DNA from: Planctomycetota bacterium
Lineage (GTDB): Bacteria; Planctomycetota; UBA8742; UBA2392
DNA: 64,000 nt
Assembly (NCBI GenBank): GCA_020638635.1
Contig: JACKIE010000002.1
Location: forward strand, 248,001-312,000
Direction: 5' to 3'
Positions 33,146 to 41,585 of the stretch are shown here, piece after piece. The stretch's first letter is position 1. Each line of letters starts with the position of its first letter. Made by a program: the position numbers and the translations under genes. Below the pieces are notes generated by a model, which saw only the letters and a list, made by a program, of their open reading frames with translations, made no database searches and was not told the DNA's origin.

Positions 33146-33892
33146 ATGAGTGAGGTGCGCGTACACACGCAGGTTTACACGGGGCCGCTGGACCTGCTGC
33201 TTTACCTGTGCCGTCGAGCCGAGGTGGACATCTACGACCTGCCCGTGGCCGAAATCGCCGAGCAGTACATCGGCGAGCTCGAAAAGATGGAGACCATCGA
33301 CCTCGAGTACGCCGGCGAGTTCCTGTCCATGGCCGCCACGCTGCTGAAGCTGAAGTCCGAGCTGGTGCTGGCGCGCTCCGAAGAAAAGAAAGAAGCCGAG
33401 GCCGAACGCGCCCGGCTGGTGCGCCAGCTGCTCGAGTACAAGCGCATCCGCGACATGACGGCACTGCTGAGCGACCGCTACGACGAGCAGGCAAAGCGCC
33501 ACGGCCGCCCGGGCGGCACGCTGCAGGGCGAAACACCGGAGAGCGACAACGACACCTACCTGGAAGACTTCAGCGTGGTGGACCTGTACCGCGTGTTCCA
33601 CCGCCTGTACGGCGAGGTGGCGGCGCCGAAGCCGCACCTGATCGACCTGACCGACAAGCCGGTGCGCTACTACATCGACTTGATTCTGCAGCAGTTGAAG
33701 GAGCTGGGAAGGGTCGATTTCAACGCGCTGGTGGGGCCGAAGCGTGAGAAGGCGGACTTGATCGGCAATTTCCTGGCGCTGCTGGAAATGGTCAAGCAGC
33801 ACGAGATCAGCATCGAGCAAAGCGAAAGCGGCCAGATCATCATCGGCCCGCCGGTTGACTACGAAGCCGGTGGTCAGGAACCTGTCGCGTAG
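33146..33892 (+). CDS. scpA: Segregation and condensation protein A
   Basis: A 248-residue kleisin. HTQVYTGPLDLLLYLCRRAEVDIYDLPVA is the ScpA N-terminus (abbreviated here), followed by EYAGEFLSMAATLLKLKSELVL and a C-terminal winged-helix-like region. ScpA joins Smc heads with ScpB in chromosome condensation. scpB is not seen here. The stop codon TAG (33890-33892) lies in the left arm of a perfect palindrome. Confidence 0.95.
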   Translation: MSEVRVHTQVYTGPLDLLLYLCRRAEVDIYDLPVAEIAEQYIGELEKMETIDLEYAGEFLSMAATLLKLKSELVLARSEEKKEAEAERARLVRQLLEYKRIRDMTALLSDRYDEQAKRHGRPGGTLQGETPESDNDTYLEDFSVVDLYRVFHRLYGEVAAPKPHLIDLTDKPVRYYIDLILQQLKELGRVDFNALVGPKREKADLIGNFLALLEMVKQHEISIEQSESGQIIIGPPVDYEAGGQEPVA

Positions 33893-33916
33893 GGACACGC
33901 TGCCGCGTGTCCCTAC
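33889..33916. repeat. Perfect palindrome holding the stop codons of two convergent genes
   Basis: GTAGGGACACGC (33889-33900) and GCGTGTCCCTAC (33905-33916) pair over 12 bases with a TGCC loop. TAG in the left arm ends scpA. The mirror TAG in the right arm ends the leftward amidase gene. It may act as a two-way terminator, although T-runs are lacking. Confidence 0.9.
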
Positions 33917-36429
33917 CGGCGCCGACGCCAGGCCAATATCGCAAACAGACCGATCAACACCGGCGCCACACCGGATGCGCCAACGGCGCAACCGGAGTCG
34001 TCATCACCGCCGCTGCCGCCCGTGGAGCCGCTGGCGGGCGGGGTCGGGTTCACGCCGGTGTAACTCGGCGCCAGTGAACGCAACACGCGCTGCATGATCT
34101 CGTACCGCGCGGCCTGCTGGTTGATGGTCTCGAACGGGAAGCCGAATACCACCACGTTGGCCGAGGCCACGCCGGCCGTCACACCGAGAGAGTACTCCAG
34201 CACAGGCACGGAAGCCGCGCCGCTGGCGGGCTCGATCACGTCCGGATAGCCGACGCTGTAGCTGCTGCCGCTGCCGTCGTCGAAGTCGAAGGGAGCAAGG
34301 CCGTTGAACAATGCGCCGGCCACGGCCTCGACGCCCCAGTCGTTGCTGCTGTCGCCCACGTAGTTGGTTTCCAGCGGCCCGTTGTAGAAGGCGCGGTCGC
34401 CGGTGCCGCCCTGCGCGTCCAGGTCCCAGCCGATTTCCGCGCCGCTGACGAATAGACGCCCGTCGTTGGCGAGGTAGCTGGCAACCAATGTCTGCTCAGT
34501 GGCCGAGAAGGTTTCGTCCGTGGTGCTCTCGTTCCCCAGCACCCAGTCAACAACCGCGTAGCTGCCCAGGCTCACGCCGCCGGTCTCAACGGCTTCATTG
34601 CTGGCGGAATCAAAGAAGTAGCTGCCGCCGCCGACGGTGGTCGCCTGAGCAGCCGACAGGGCGTGGCGTACCAGAGAGTCAAGCTGATTGCGGATGTGCA
34701 TGTCGCCGGTGCGGTTGGTGGCGCCTTGCTGGTACCAGGTGAATTCGTCCAGCCGGTCGTAGCCCGCCACCAGCAGCAGCGGCGTGGGCAGCCCTTGCGC
34801 CTGCGCGTCGGGCGTGCGGGCGCACACTACTTCGCTCCAGAGGCTTTCGCCGCCGGCGTTCAGGGCCGTCACGCGTGCGAACTTCAACTCACCGGGCGCA
34901 AGGCCGCTGAGCAGGTGGCTGCTGGCGCCGTTGGCGTCGCGGCCGTCATCGAAGGCTACGCCGTCGTCGCTCAGGTAGACGCGATAGCCGGTGGGAGTGG
35001 CGCTGGCCTCCAGCGGGTCGGCCTGTGCCTGCCACGAGAGGGTGAGTTGGCCGCTGCCGGTGTTGCGCATGGACAGGTGGGTGGGGGGCAGCGGCATGAT
35101 CACCGCGTTGGCGTCGAAGTAGCGCACGATGGCCTTGTAGATCGCGCGGGCCACATCATGGCGCCAGCCCGGCTGGCGGATGTACCAGGCATCCTGCGCG
35201 TTGTCGTGGAAGGCCATCTCCAGCAGGCAACTGGGCGTCTTGGTGTTGGTGCGCAGCTCGCCGAAGTTGGCGGTGTTCAGGCCGCGGTTGTTCCAGGTAT
35301 CGCTGTTGGCGGCCGCCCAGTCGTTGCATACGCGCATGACTTCGTTCTGCACCAGTGTGGCGTAGTCGACACTGGCGTCCAGCAGCGCCTGGGGGTGCTG
35401 GGTGCTGCCGCTGTTGTCGTAGGTGTAAGTCACCGTGCCGCGCGCGGTGCCCGAGCCGCCGCTGGCGTTGCTGTGCAGGGCGAAGGCGAGGTCGAACTCC
35501 TTCCACTCCTTCAGCATTCGCGGCGGCGTGCTGACGTTGTCGGTGCCGTCGTCGGAGCCCGCCACGTCCCATACGCTGGAGGGGAAGCCGTGGAACTCGG
35601 CGTAGTAGCGCGAGCATTCCTCCCAGCGCGGACGGCCGGTTGTGCCGCCGCCGCGGTCGATGTCGCCCATGCCGCCGCCCAGTTTGCAGGCGTCGATCAC
35701 GACCACGCTGCCGTTGGTACTGGCGTTGCTGAGCTCGATGCGCGCGCCGCTGGCGGGGGTGAACTCCCATTCGCCCAGGAACACCCAGCGCCCACCCTGG
35801 TGGGCGGTTTCGGGGATGCCGTCCCAGGGGCTGGTCCAGCTATGCTGGTTCTGGTCCAGGCGCACTTCGCTTACGCCGGCGCCGTGGTGCACGCGATAGA
35901 GCGCATCGGTGGCGCGGTCGGTGCCCTGGGTCCAGCGCACGTAGACGGGGTAGCGCCCGGCCTGCGCAATGTTGAAGTCCCAGCCCGCAGTGGCGGTTTC
36001 GGTGGCGCTGGTGGAAGCCCAGCGGTAGCCGCTGCCCCAGTAGCCGCTGACGTTCACGCTGCTGGTCCAGCTGCCGGTTTCGAAGTATGCGGCGTCGCCG
36101 TCGTCGCCGATGAACTCGATGGGCTGGTAGCTGCGCTCGCGAGGGACCACCACGTCGGCGCCGGCGTTGATCAGGTACGGCACCAGGAAATCAATCGCCA
36201 GCATGGCGTTGCTGAAATCTTCCACCATGCCGTTGGTGACGCCGCGCTGGGTGTACCAGAACAGGCTTGAGTTCTGCCAGGTCCAGCCGTGGCCCGGGCT
36301 GACCATGATGCGCTTGCCGCTCAGCGGGCCCGCGCTCGGCCGGTGATGGGGGTCGGCCGAGGCCGTGTCAACATTGATGAAAGCTGTCGCGACCACCGCG
36401 AGCAGCAGCATTACCGGCAACTTTCGCAT
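33913..36429 (-). CDS. Secreted N-acetylmuramoyl-L-alanine amidase with carbohydrate-binding-like and FN3 domains
   Basis: The 838-residue protein begins with a signal peptide (about 1-25). The Amidase_3 zinc site is split: His47 in SPGHGW, ALHSNASGG with the second His, and LLEMAFHDN with the Glu. A golvesin C-terminal-like beta domain (about 110-245) lies between them. An FN3 domain (about 445-545) and a long beta-rich region follow. The tail GGDDDSGCAVGASGVAPVLIGLFAILAWRRRR (abbreviated: Cys, hydrophobic helix, four Arg) resembles MYXO-CTERM/GlyGly-CTERM sorting signals. It should cleave peptidoglycan stem peptides outside the cytoplasm. ATG 36429 is chosen because it opens the signal peptide. 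Confidence 0.85.
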   Translation of the reverse strand: MRKLPVMLLLAVVATAFINVDTASADPHHRPSAGPLSGKRIMVSPGHGWTWQNSSLFWYTQRGVTNGMVEDFSNAMLAIDFLVPYLINAGADVVVPRERSYQPIEFIGDDGDAAYFETGSWTSSVNVSGYWGSGYRWASTSATETATAGWDFNIAQAGRYPVYVRWTQGTDRATDALYRVHHGAGVSEVRLDQNQHSWTSPWDGIPETAHQGGRWVFLGEWEFTPASGARIELSNASTNGSVVVIDACKLGGGMGDIDRGGGTTGRPRWEECSRYYAEFHGFPSSVWDVAGSDDGTDNVSTPPRMLKEWKEFDLAFALHSNASGGSGTARGTVTYTYDNSGSTQHPQALLDASVDYATLVQNEVMRVCNDWAAANSDTWNNRGLNTANFGELRTNTKTPSCLLEMAFHDNAQDAWYIRQPGWRHDVARAIYKAIVRYFDANAVIMPLPPTHLSMRNTGSGQLTLSWQAQADPLEASATPTGYRVYLSDDGVAFDDGRDANGASSHLLSGLAPGELKFARVTALNAGGESLWSEVVCARTPDAQAQGLPTPLLLVAGYDRLDEFTWYQQGATNRTGDMHIRNQLDSLVRHALSAAQATTVGGGSYFFDSASNEAVETGGVSLGSYAVVDWVLGNESTTDETFSATEQTLVASYLANDGRLFVSGAEIGWDLDAQGGTGDRAFYNGPLETNYVGDSSNDWGVEAVAGALFNGLAPFDFDDGSGSSYSVGYPDVIEPASGAASVPVLEYSLGVTAGVASANVVVFGFPFETINQQAARYEIMQRVLRSLAPSYTGVNPTPPASGSTGGSGGDDDSGCAVGASGVAPVLIGLFAILAWRRRR

Positions 36430-36555
36430 CTCGATTATCCGCACCAATCAGGGCTGCGAAGATAACGAGTGAGGGGCATGAGAAAAGACAAATACGGGCT
36501 GAAAGTGACGGAATGGAGCACCTCCGCGGGTTGTTACAAACTGCGGAGACCCACC

Positions 36556-36993
36556 ATGCTCGATGAAGCGACACGTAACGCCAGCCGTGGCCTGGGCTTG
36601 CTGATCCTGCGCGTCGGCGCCGGCGTGCTGATGATGTACCACGGCTGGGGCAAGGTGCAGAAGATATTTGCCGGCGACTTCACGTTCGCCGACCCGATCG
36701 GGCTCGGGCCTGAGCTATCGCTGGTACTGGCCGCGGGCGCGGAATTCGGGCTTGCCGCGCTGGTTGTGCTGGGGTTGGGAACACGGCTGGCAGCCGCACC
36801 CATCGTGCTGACCATGATGGTGGCCGCGTTCGTGCAGCACGCGGCCGACCCCTTCGCGAAAAAAGAGCTGGCGCTGGTGTTCGCCCTGATGTTCCTGGTG
36901 ATCACCCTCACAGGTCCCGGCCGTTTCAGCCTGGATGCGCTGGCCTGGCCGGCGCTGAAGCGGCGGCGCGAGCGAAAGAAGAAAGCGGCCTGA
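36556..36993 (+). CDS. DoxX family membrane protein
   Basis: A 145-residue protein with four hydrophobic helices. LLILRVGAGVLMMYHGWGKVQKI is the DoxX N-terminal signature (abbreviated), followed by GAEFGLAALVVLGLGTRLAAAPI and a Lys/Arg-rich end. DoxX proteins sit in the inner membrane and are linked to redox or sulfur stress. GGAG 8 bases upstream supports the ATG at 36556. The stop is immediately next to the stop of the leftward gene. Confidence 0.9.
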   Translation: MLDEATRNASRGLGLLILRVGAGVLMMYHGWGKVQKIFAGDFTFADPIGLGPELSLVLAAGAEFGLAALVVLGLGTRLAAAPIVLTMMVAAFVQHAADPFAKKELALVFALMFLVITLTGPGRFSLDALAWPALKRRRERKKKAA

Positions 36994-37551
36994 TCACTTG
37001 CGCACCAGCCCGCCGCCGGGGCCCGCGCCCACGCTGCTGCTGCGCACGTCGTCCACCACGATGAAGCAAGCCGGGTCGCACTCACGGGCAAGTGGTGCGA
37101 GAGAACGCGCCTTCTTGCGACTCAGCTGGATGAACAGCAGTTGCACCGGTCCATCTCTGCCCTTGCCTTCAAACTGCGTCACGCGGTAACCCAATTCGCG
37201 GAACATGGCCGCCATGCGGTCGCCTTCGTGGGAAAAGATCCGCACCACCTGCTCGCCGCGCGCCAGCAAACCCTCAAGCGTAACGCCGACGTAGGTGCCG
37301 GTCGCGAAGCCCAGGGCATAAAACACCGCCAGCACAGGGCTATTGAGGTTGCGCACCACGCTGGAGACCACCACTACCCAGATCAGCGCCTCGGCAAAGC
37401 CGATGCCCCAGGCCGACTTGCGATAGCCGTTGCGCACGCTGGATTGACGAAGCACGCCCAGCGAAACGTCGAGCACGCGGGCCAGCGCGACTCCCAGGCC
37501 GCCCAGGATGACCTGCGGGGTGATTTCGGAAAACTCGATTGCTGAGAGCAT
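36994..37551 (-). CDS. UPF0316/DUF2179-type membrane protein, copy A
   Basis: A 185-residue protein with three N-terminal helices (VILGGLGVALARVLDVSLGVLR, AEALIWVVVVSSVV, VFYALGFATGTYVGVTLEG; each within the window's limits) and a soluble C-terminal domain with RVTQFEGKGRDGPVQLLF. This is the UPF0316 arrangement (DUF5698 plus DUF2179). The function of the family is unknown. It is a tandem paralogue of the gene at 37606 (shared FATGT-VGVTLEG, GEQVVRIF and FIVVDDVRSS). Confidence 0.88.
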   Translation of the reverse strand: MLSAIEFSEITPQVILGGLGVALARVLDVSLGVLRQSSVRNGYRKSAWGIGFAEALIWVVVVSSVVRNLNSPVLAVFYALGFATGTYVGVTLEGLLARGEQVVRIFSHEGDRMAAMFRELGYRVTQFEGKGRDGPVQLLFIQLSRKKARSLAPLARECDPACFIVVDDVRSSSVGAGPGGGLVRK

Positions 37552-37605
37552 CGCAACGTCCGCGAGGTTTACCGAACCTTCATCGGCTGTTGCGGCCTTC
37601 CAGGT

Positions 37606-38166
37606 TTACTTTCGGACAAGTTGCTGCGTTGCTGCGTGGCGGGCGGCCAGGCTGCTGCGAACGTCATCCACCACGATGAAACAGGATTCATCCAACTCTC
37701 GGGCGTGGGGGACCACTTTGTGCGCCTTTTTGCGCGGCACGTGGATGAACAGCAGCTGGATTGGCCCGTCACGGCCTTTGCCTTCGAACTGGGTGACGCG
37801 CCATCCGTCTTCGCGGAACTTGGCGGCCATTTCGTCGCCCTTGTGTGTGAAAATGCGCACCACCTGTTCGCCGCTGGCGAAGAAGCCCTCAAGGGTGACG
37901 CCCACAAGCGTGCCCGTGGCGAAACCCAGCGCGAAGGCGATGGCGTAAATCGGGTGCTGCAGATTGGTCACAATGCTGGAGACCACGACCACCCAGGTCA
38001 GCGACTCCATGAACGCGAAGCCCCAGGCCGCTTTTTTGCGGCCCTGGGCCTGTGCCGCCATGCGCAGCACGCCCAGGCTGACGTCAAACACGCGCGCGCA
38101 GGCGATCAGCACGCCGCCGAGGATGACTTCGCCGGTGATGTTGGAGAAATCGAACGAGATGGCCAT
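37606..38166 (-). CDS. UPF0316/DUF2179-type membrane protein, copy B
   Basis: A 186-residue paralogue of the previous entry with the same three-helix plus soluble-domain layout: VILGGVLIACARVFDVSLG, FAMESLTWVVVVSS-like helix, FATGTLVGVTLEGFFASGEQVVRIF, QFEGKGRDGPIQLLFIHVPRKKA. It lies 54 bases upstream of copy A on the same strand, so the pair arose by tandem duplication and may act as a heterodimer. Confidence 0.88.
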   Translation of the reverse strand: MAISFDFSNITGEVILGGVLIACARVFDVSLGVLRMAAQAQGRKKAAWGFAFMESLTWVVVVSSIVTNLQHPIYAIAFALGFATGTLVGVTLEGFFASGEQVVRIFTHKGDEMAAKFREDGWRVTQFEGKGRDGPIQLLFIHVPRKKAHKVVPHARELDESCFIVVDDVRSSLAARHAATQQLVRK

Positions 38167-38178
38167 GACGGCCGCAGA

Positions 38179-38643
38179 CTACTCGGGCTTGACGGATTTT
38201 GCGAGCGCTTCCGCTTGCTCTTCCAGCTTGGTGTCGGGCGCTGCGACAACCAGCACAAGCAGCTCGGCGTAGGGCTCGCCGTAGCTGGGGTGGCCGTAGA
38301 TCGCGGCGTCGCGCATGGACTCTTCGAGGGAGTTTTCGTCTTCGCCGCTGGTCATCATCTCGATGTCGGGCGAGTGCTTGAGCTGGTAGTCCACCACGGC
38401 CGTGTCGAAGATGTCGTGCAGGCGCGAGGTGTGCTTGCCGCCATGCAGTGTAGCCCAGGCGCAGCCAGTCTCCAGCAGCCGCGCGGCGATTTTGCCATAG
38501 AGCTGTTTGTCCGGCCGATCCTTGCCGCCCGCGATCACCAGCGCCCCATAGGGCTTGGCCGGCACGGCCTCCCACTCGGCGTCGGCATCCGCCACCCCCA
38601 GGATGGTAACGCTACGGCCGTTGGTTGTGGTTCCTGTGCGCAT
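38179..38643 (-). CDS. Hypothetical protein (154 aa), DUF7684-like
   Basis: A soluble alpha/beta protein: KPYGALVIAGGKDRPDKQLYGKI, CAWATLHGGKHTSRLHDIFDTAVVD and a C-terminal YAELLVLVVAAPD. The strand-turn-helix order looks like a small Rossmann-like sensor similar to the DUF7684 family, by eye only. The start ATG at 38641-38643 lies 1 base after the upstream Uma2 gene's stop, so the two are co-transcribed. Confidence 0.65.
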   Translation of the reverse strand: MRTGTTTNGRSVTILGVADADAEWEAVPAKPYGALVIAGGKDRPDKQLYGKIAARLLETGCAWATLHGGKHTSRLHDIFDTAVVDYQLKHSPDIEMMTSGEDENSLEESMRDAAIYGHPSYGEPYAELLVLVVAAPDTKLEEQAEALAKSVKPE

Positions 38644-38644
38644 G

Positions 38645-39268
38645 CTAGTCGGCAATCCTGAAGGCGAGCCCGTCACGAATGATGCGAATACCTCGATTCA
38701 ACAGGGCAGAAAACACTTTGCCGTTTGCGTCGGCCGAGACCTGCTTGAACATGCCTTGATCCGGACGAGCGTGAAGCATCAACCCACCGGTCCGTGGGTC
38801 AACAATCCAGTACTCGGTTACGCCGGCGCGGTCATAGACGGAAAGCTTGGGTCCGAGGTCATTCGGCGCCGTGGAAGGGGAAAGCAACTCCACGACAAGG
38901 GTCGGCAGTTGTGTTTTGGGAACAACGCCATCCGCCGGAAGGCTTTCCCCATTGAAAACCGCGATGTCCGGGCGCAGGTAGGACTCTTCGGACGGGAACC
39001 TGATGTCGCAATCCTGCAGCACCAGATAACCGGACGATTCCAGCTCTTCCATGAGGAAAGCGGCCAGAACCAGCGAAATGCGCTGGTGTTCAGGAGTTCC
39101 GCTCGGCGTCATGCAGGGCACCCCCTCAATCAGTTCCCAATGATCTTCCGGCAGCCACTCCAGTTGTTCAAACTCTGCAACCGCCATGCGTTCCGGCAAG
39201 CGAACTTCACCGCGCGAAGTGCGCATGGTTGAGGGGGTGTGCGGGCTGTACGGCTGCGTCAACGGCAT
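38645..39268 (-). CDS. Uma2 family (DUF820) putative restriction-like endonuclease
   Basis: A 207-residue protein with the Uma2 pattern: WELIEGVPCMTPSGTPEHQRI near the start, then the PD-(D/E)XK-like core YLRPDIAVF, TLVVELLSPSTAPNDLGPKLSVYDRAGVTEYWIVDP (conserved Asp, Glu, Lys positions). The family is abundant in cyanobacteria and planctomycetes. Its DNA-cleaving role is assumed from the fold. Start choice is uncertain: MRTSRGEVRL at residue 15 is a good alternative. Confidence 0.85.
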   Translation of the reverse strand: MPLTQPYSPHTPSTMRTSRGEVRLPERMAVAEFEQLEWLPEDHWELIEGVPCMTPSGTPEHQRISLVLAAFLMEELESSGYLVLQDCDIRFPSEESYLRPDIAVFNGESLPADGVVPKTQLPTLVVELLSPSTAPNDLGPKLSVYDRAGVTEYWIVDPRTGGLMLHARPDQGMFKQVSADANGKVFSALLNRGIRIIRDGLAFRIAD

Positions 39269-39325
39269 AGAATCACCGGGCTGATTGTAGCAAAAGTCAG
39301 CCGGGTTGAGCGCCTGTTCCGCCTT

Positions 39326-39348
39326 CGGCCGTGACGGCCGCGTTCCTA
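39326..39348. repeat. REP hairpin abutting the aspartase gene stop
   Basis: CGGCCG-TGA-CGGCCG (39326-39340) followed by CGTTCCTA. The leftward TAG stop of the next gene (39346-39348) lies in the shared GTTCCTA flank. GGCCGCGTTCC matches the repeat at 20798-20808. Confidence 0.65.
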
Positions 39349-40746
39349 CTCGTCAAACCCTGCTTGCGGGTAGCGCTTCGTCAGGTAGTCGATGTCGTAG
39401 TACTTCTTTTCCTGCTCGGGCGTCAAAATGCCGTGTTCGCGGATCAGCTGCTTGGGCGTTTTGCCTGTGGTCAACGTTTCCTTGGCGATCTTGGCGCTGG
39501 CCTGGTAGCCGATGATCGGGTTCAGCACCGTCACCAGCGCCTGGCTGGTTTCGAAGTAGGCCTTGCAGCGCTCCTCGTTCACCGTGCAGCCGGCGATGCT
39601 GTCCTCGGCGTACACCGGCAGGAAATTGGCCAGCCAGTTCATGCTCCAGAGCGTGGTACAGGCCATGGTCGGCATCATCACGTTCAGGTCCAACTGCCCC
39701 GCCATGGCGCACAGGTACACGGTGTGGTCGTTGCCCAGCACCTGGTACAGCAGTTGGTTCATGGCCTCCGGGTTACTGGGGTTGATCTTGCCCGGCATGA
39801 TGCTGCTGCCCGGCTGGATCGGTTTTAAGCGGAACTCATCGAGACCCGTCGTCGGGCCGCAACTGAACAGCCGGATGTCGTTAGTGATGCGCGTCAGCTC
39901 AACGGCCATGGTGCGGATCGCCGCGCTGAAGTTGTTGAACTGCCAGCGGCTGTTCACCGCCTCAAACGGGTCCTCCGGCTCGCGCACTTCCAGCCCCGTG
40001 AACTTGCGCAGGTACTCAAACGCCTTGGCACGGTAGCCGTCGGCCGTGTTCAGGCCACTGCCGATCGCGCTGCCGCCGAGCGCCAGCTCAAGCAGCTTGT
40101 CGGCCGCTTCCTTCAGGTTCTGGCGCACGTGGCGCACGCAGTTGCGCCAGCTCATGAACTCCTGGCCCAGCGTGATGGGCACCGCGTCCTGCAGGTGCGT
40201 ACGGCCGGACTTGATGATGCCCTTCCACTCGCGGCCTTTCTTTTCGCAGGCGTCCTGGACGGCCTTGAGGCCCGCGTCAAGCCGCGGGAAGGCGAGCAGC
40301 GCCGACAGGTGCAGGTTGGTGGGCACGGTGTCGTTGGTGCTCTGGCCGTAATTGACGTGGTCGTTGGGGCTGATCTTGATGCTGGGATCGAGCTGCATGC
40401 CGCGGTTGGCCAGCACCTCGTTCATGTTCATGTGGATGCTGGTGCCGGCGCCGGCCTGGAACACGTCGATCACGAAGTGCTCGTGGTGTTTGCCGGCCAG
40501 GATTTCGTCGGCCGCCTTGGCGATGGCGTCCGCGATTTTGCGGTCAATGGCGCCGCAATCGGCGTTGGCGAGGGCGCTGGCCATCTTCTGGTAGGCGTAG
40601 GCGTTGATCAGGTCAGGCAAGTTGCGGCCGGTGATGCCGCTGACCGGGAAGTTGATCACGGAGCGGGCAGTGGAGGCTCCGTAAAGGGCGTCCTTGGGCA
40701 CGGGCATTTCGCCCATGGAGTCTTTTTCGATGCGAGTCTCGGTCAT
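39346..40746 (-). CDS. Aspartate ammonia-lyase (or class II fumarase)
   Basis: A 466-residue member of the aspartase/fumarase superfamily. Its N-terminus RIEKDSMGEMPVPKDALYGA and the FQAGAGTSIHMNMNEVLANRG block resemble aspartase more than FumC, which has QTGSGT there. SGRTHLQDAVPITLGQE carries the active-site region, and GSSIMPGKINP is the mobile signature loop. Aspartase releases ammonia from aspartate to give fumarate. Fumarase cannot be excluded by reading alone. The gene is transcribed away from efp, and the stop lies in a REP. Confidence 0.8.
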   Translation of the reverse strand: MTETRIEKDSMGEMPVPKDALYGASTARSVINFPVSGITGRNLPDLINAYAYQKMASALANADCGAIDRKIADAIAKAADEILAGKHHEHFVIDVFQAGAGTSIHMNMNEVLANRGMQLDPSIKISPNDHVNYGQSTNDTVPTNLHLSALLAFPRLDAGLKAVQDACEKKGREWKGIIKSGRTHLQDAVPITLGQEFMSWRNCVRHVRQNLKEAADKLLELALGGSAIGSGLNTADGYRAKAFEYLRKFTGLEVREPEDPFEAVNSRWQFNNFSAAIRTMAVELTRITNDIRLFSCGPTTGLDEFRLKPIQPGSSIMPGKINPSNPEAMNQLLYQVLGNDHTVYLCAMAGQLDLNVMMPTMACTTLWSMNWLANFLPVYAEDSIAGCTVNEERCKAYFETSQALVTVLNPIIGYQASAKIAKETLTTGKTPKQLIREHGILTPEQEKKYYDIDYLTKRYPQAGFDE

Positions 40747-40888
40747 GGCTGTTCTCCGGTCGGTGTTGTGCAGGCGGATCGGACAATACTGCCGCGCGCA
40801 TCAGGAAGGCAAGCTTCATGCGCCCCCTCGTTGACAGCGATGGTTGAAGCCGCTATTTCTAGCCCTTCATCGAATCTGGAGACACGCA

Positions 40889-41452
40889 GTGCTCAAGGCA
40901 ACCGACCTCCGCAAGGGCAAAGTCATCAAGATTGACGGCAAGCTCGTGCGCATTACCGACTTCCAGCACATCACGCCCGGCAACTGGCGCGGCATCGTGC
41001 AGATCAAGTACAAAGACATCATCACCGGCAACGGCAGCCAGAAGCGCATCAGCCCGGAAGACAAGTTCGAGGACGTCTACCTCGACAACCGCAAGATGCA
41101 GTACCTGTACAAGCAGGGCGACAACTACGTCTTCATGGACATGGAGACCTACGAGCAGCCGGAGATCAGCGCCGACGTCGTAGGTGACGCCGCTAACTAC
41201 CTGCGTGAGAACGACGAGTGCAACATCATGTTCTATGAGGGCAAAGTCGTGTCCCTGGAACTGCCGCCGAACGTAACCCTCACGGTCGAGTACACCGAGC
41301 CGGGCGTAAAGGGCGACACCGTGCAGAACGTCACCAAGCCGGCGAAGCTTGAGACCGGCCTTGAGATCAAGGTCCCGAACCACATCCACATCGGCGACCG
41401 CGTCAAGGTGGACACCCGTACCGGAGAGTTTGTCGAACGCGACAACTCCTGA
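40889..41452 (+). CDS. efp: Elongation factor P with non-canonical tip (PGNWR)
   Basis: The 187-residue EF-P has all three beta-barrel parts: LRKGKVIKIDGKLVRITDF, then the OB-fold domains with MDMETYEQPEI, and the C-terminal HIHIGDRVKVDTRTGEFVER. It relieves ribosome stalling at proline runs. The loop that enters the peptidyl-transferase centre reads TPGNWRGIV. Asn32 replaces the Lys or Arg that is beta-lysylated, 5-aminopentanolylated or rhamnosylated in other bacteria, while Arg34 follows two residues later. GGAG 7 bases upstream supports the GTG at 40889. A strong terminator follows. Confidence 0.95.
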   Translation: MLKATDLRKGKVIKIDGKLVRITDFQHITPGNWRGIVQIKYKDIITGNGSQKRISPEDKFEDVYLDNRKMQYLYKQGDNYVFMDMETYEQPEISADVVGDAANYLRENDECNIMFYEGKVVSLELPPNVTLTVEYTEPGVKGDTVQNVTKPAKLETGLEIKVPNHIHIGDRVKVDTRTGEFVERDNS

Positions 41453-41471
41453 GCGCCAGGAAACCTGAACA

Positions 41472-41506
41472 ACAGGGGCGGCGCTCAGGCGCCGCCCCTG
41501 TCTTTT
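41472..41506 (+). terminator. Intrinsic terminator of efp
   Basis: A perfect 13-base stem (41472-41484 with 41489-41501), a TCAG loop, then CTTTT. Confidence 0.93.
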
Positions 41507-41585
41507 GGGAAACGAAAGTGCCTGCCTGTTCGTTGTGAATGCGGCCCGTGGAAACGGACCCTCCGCCTTACCAGAATGTAAGCCC

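Noticed and set aside
34663..36270. 535-codon plus-strand frame opposite the amidase
   Set aside because: Same antisense effect: composition is biased to Val, Gly, Ala and His, there are no motifs, and the minus strand has zinc motifs and a signal peptide.
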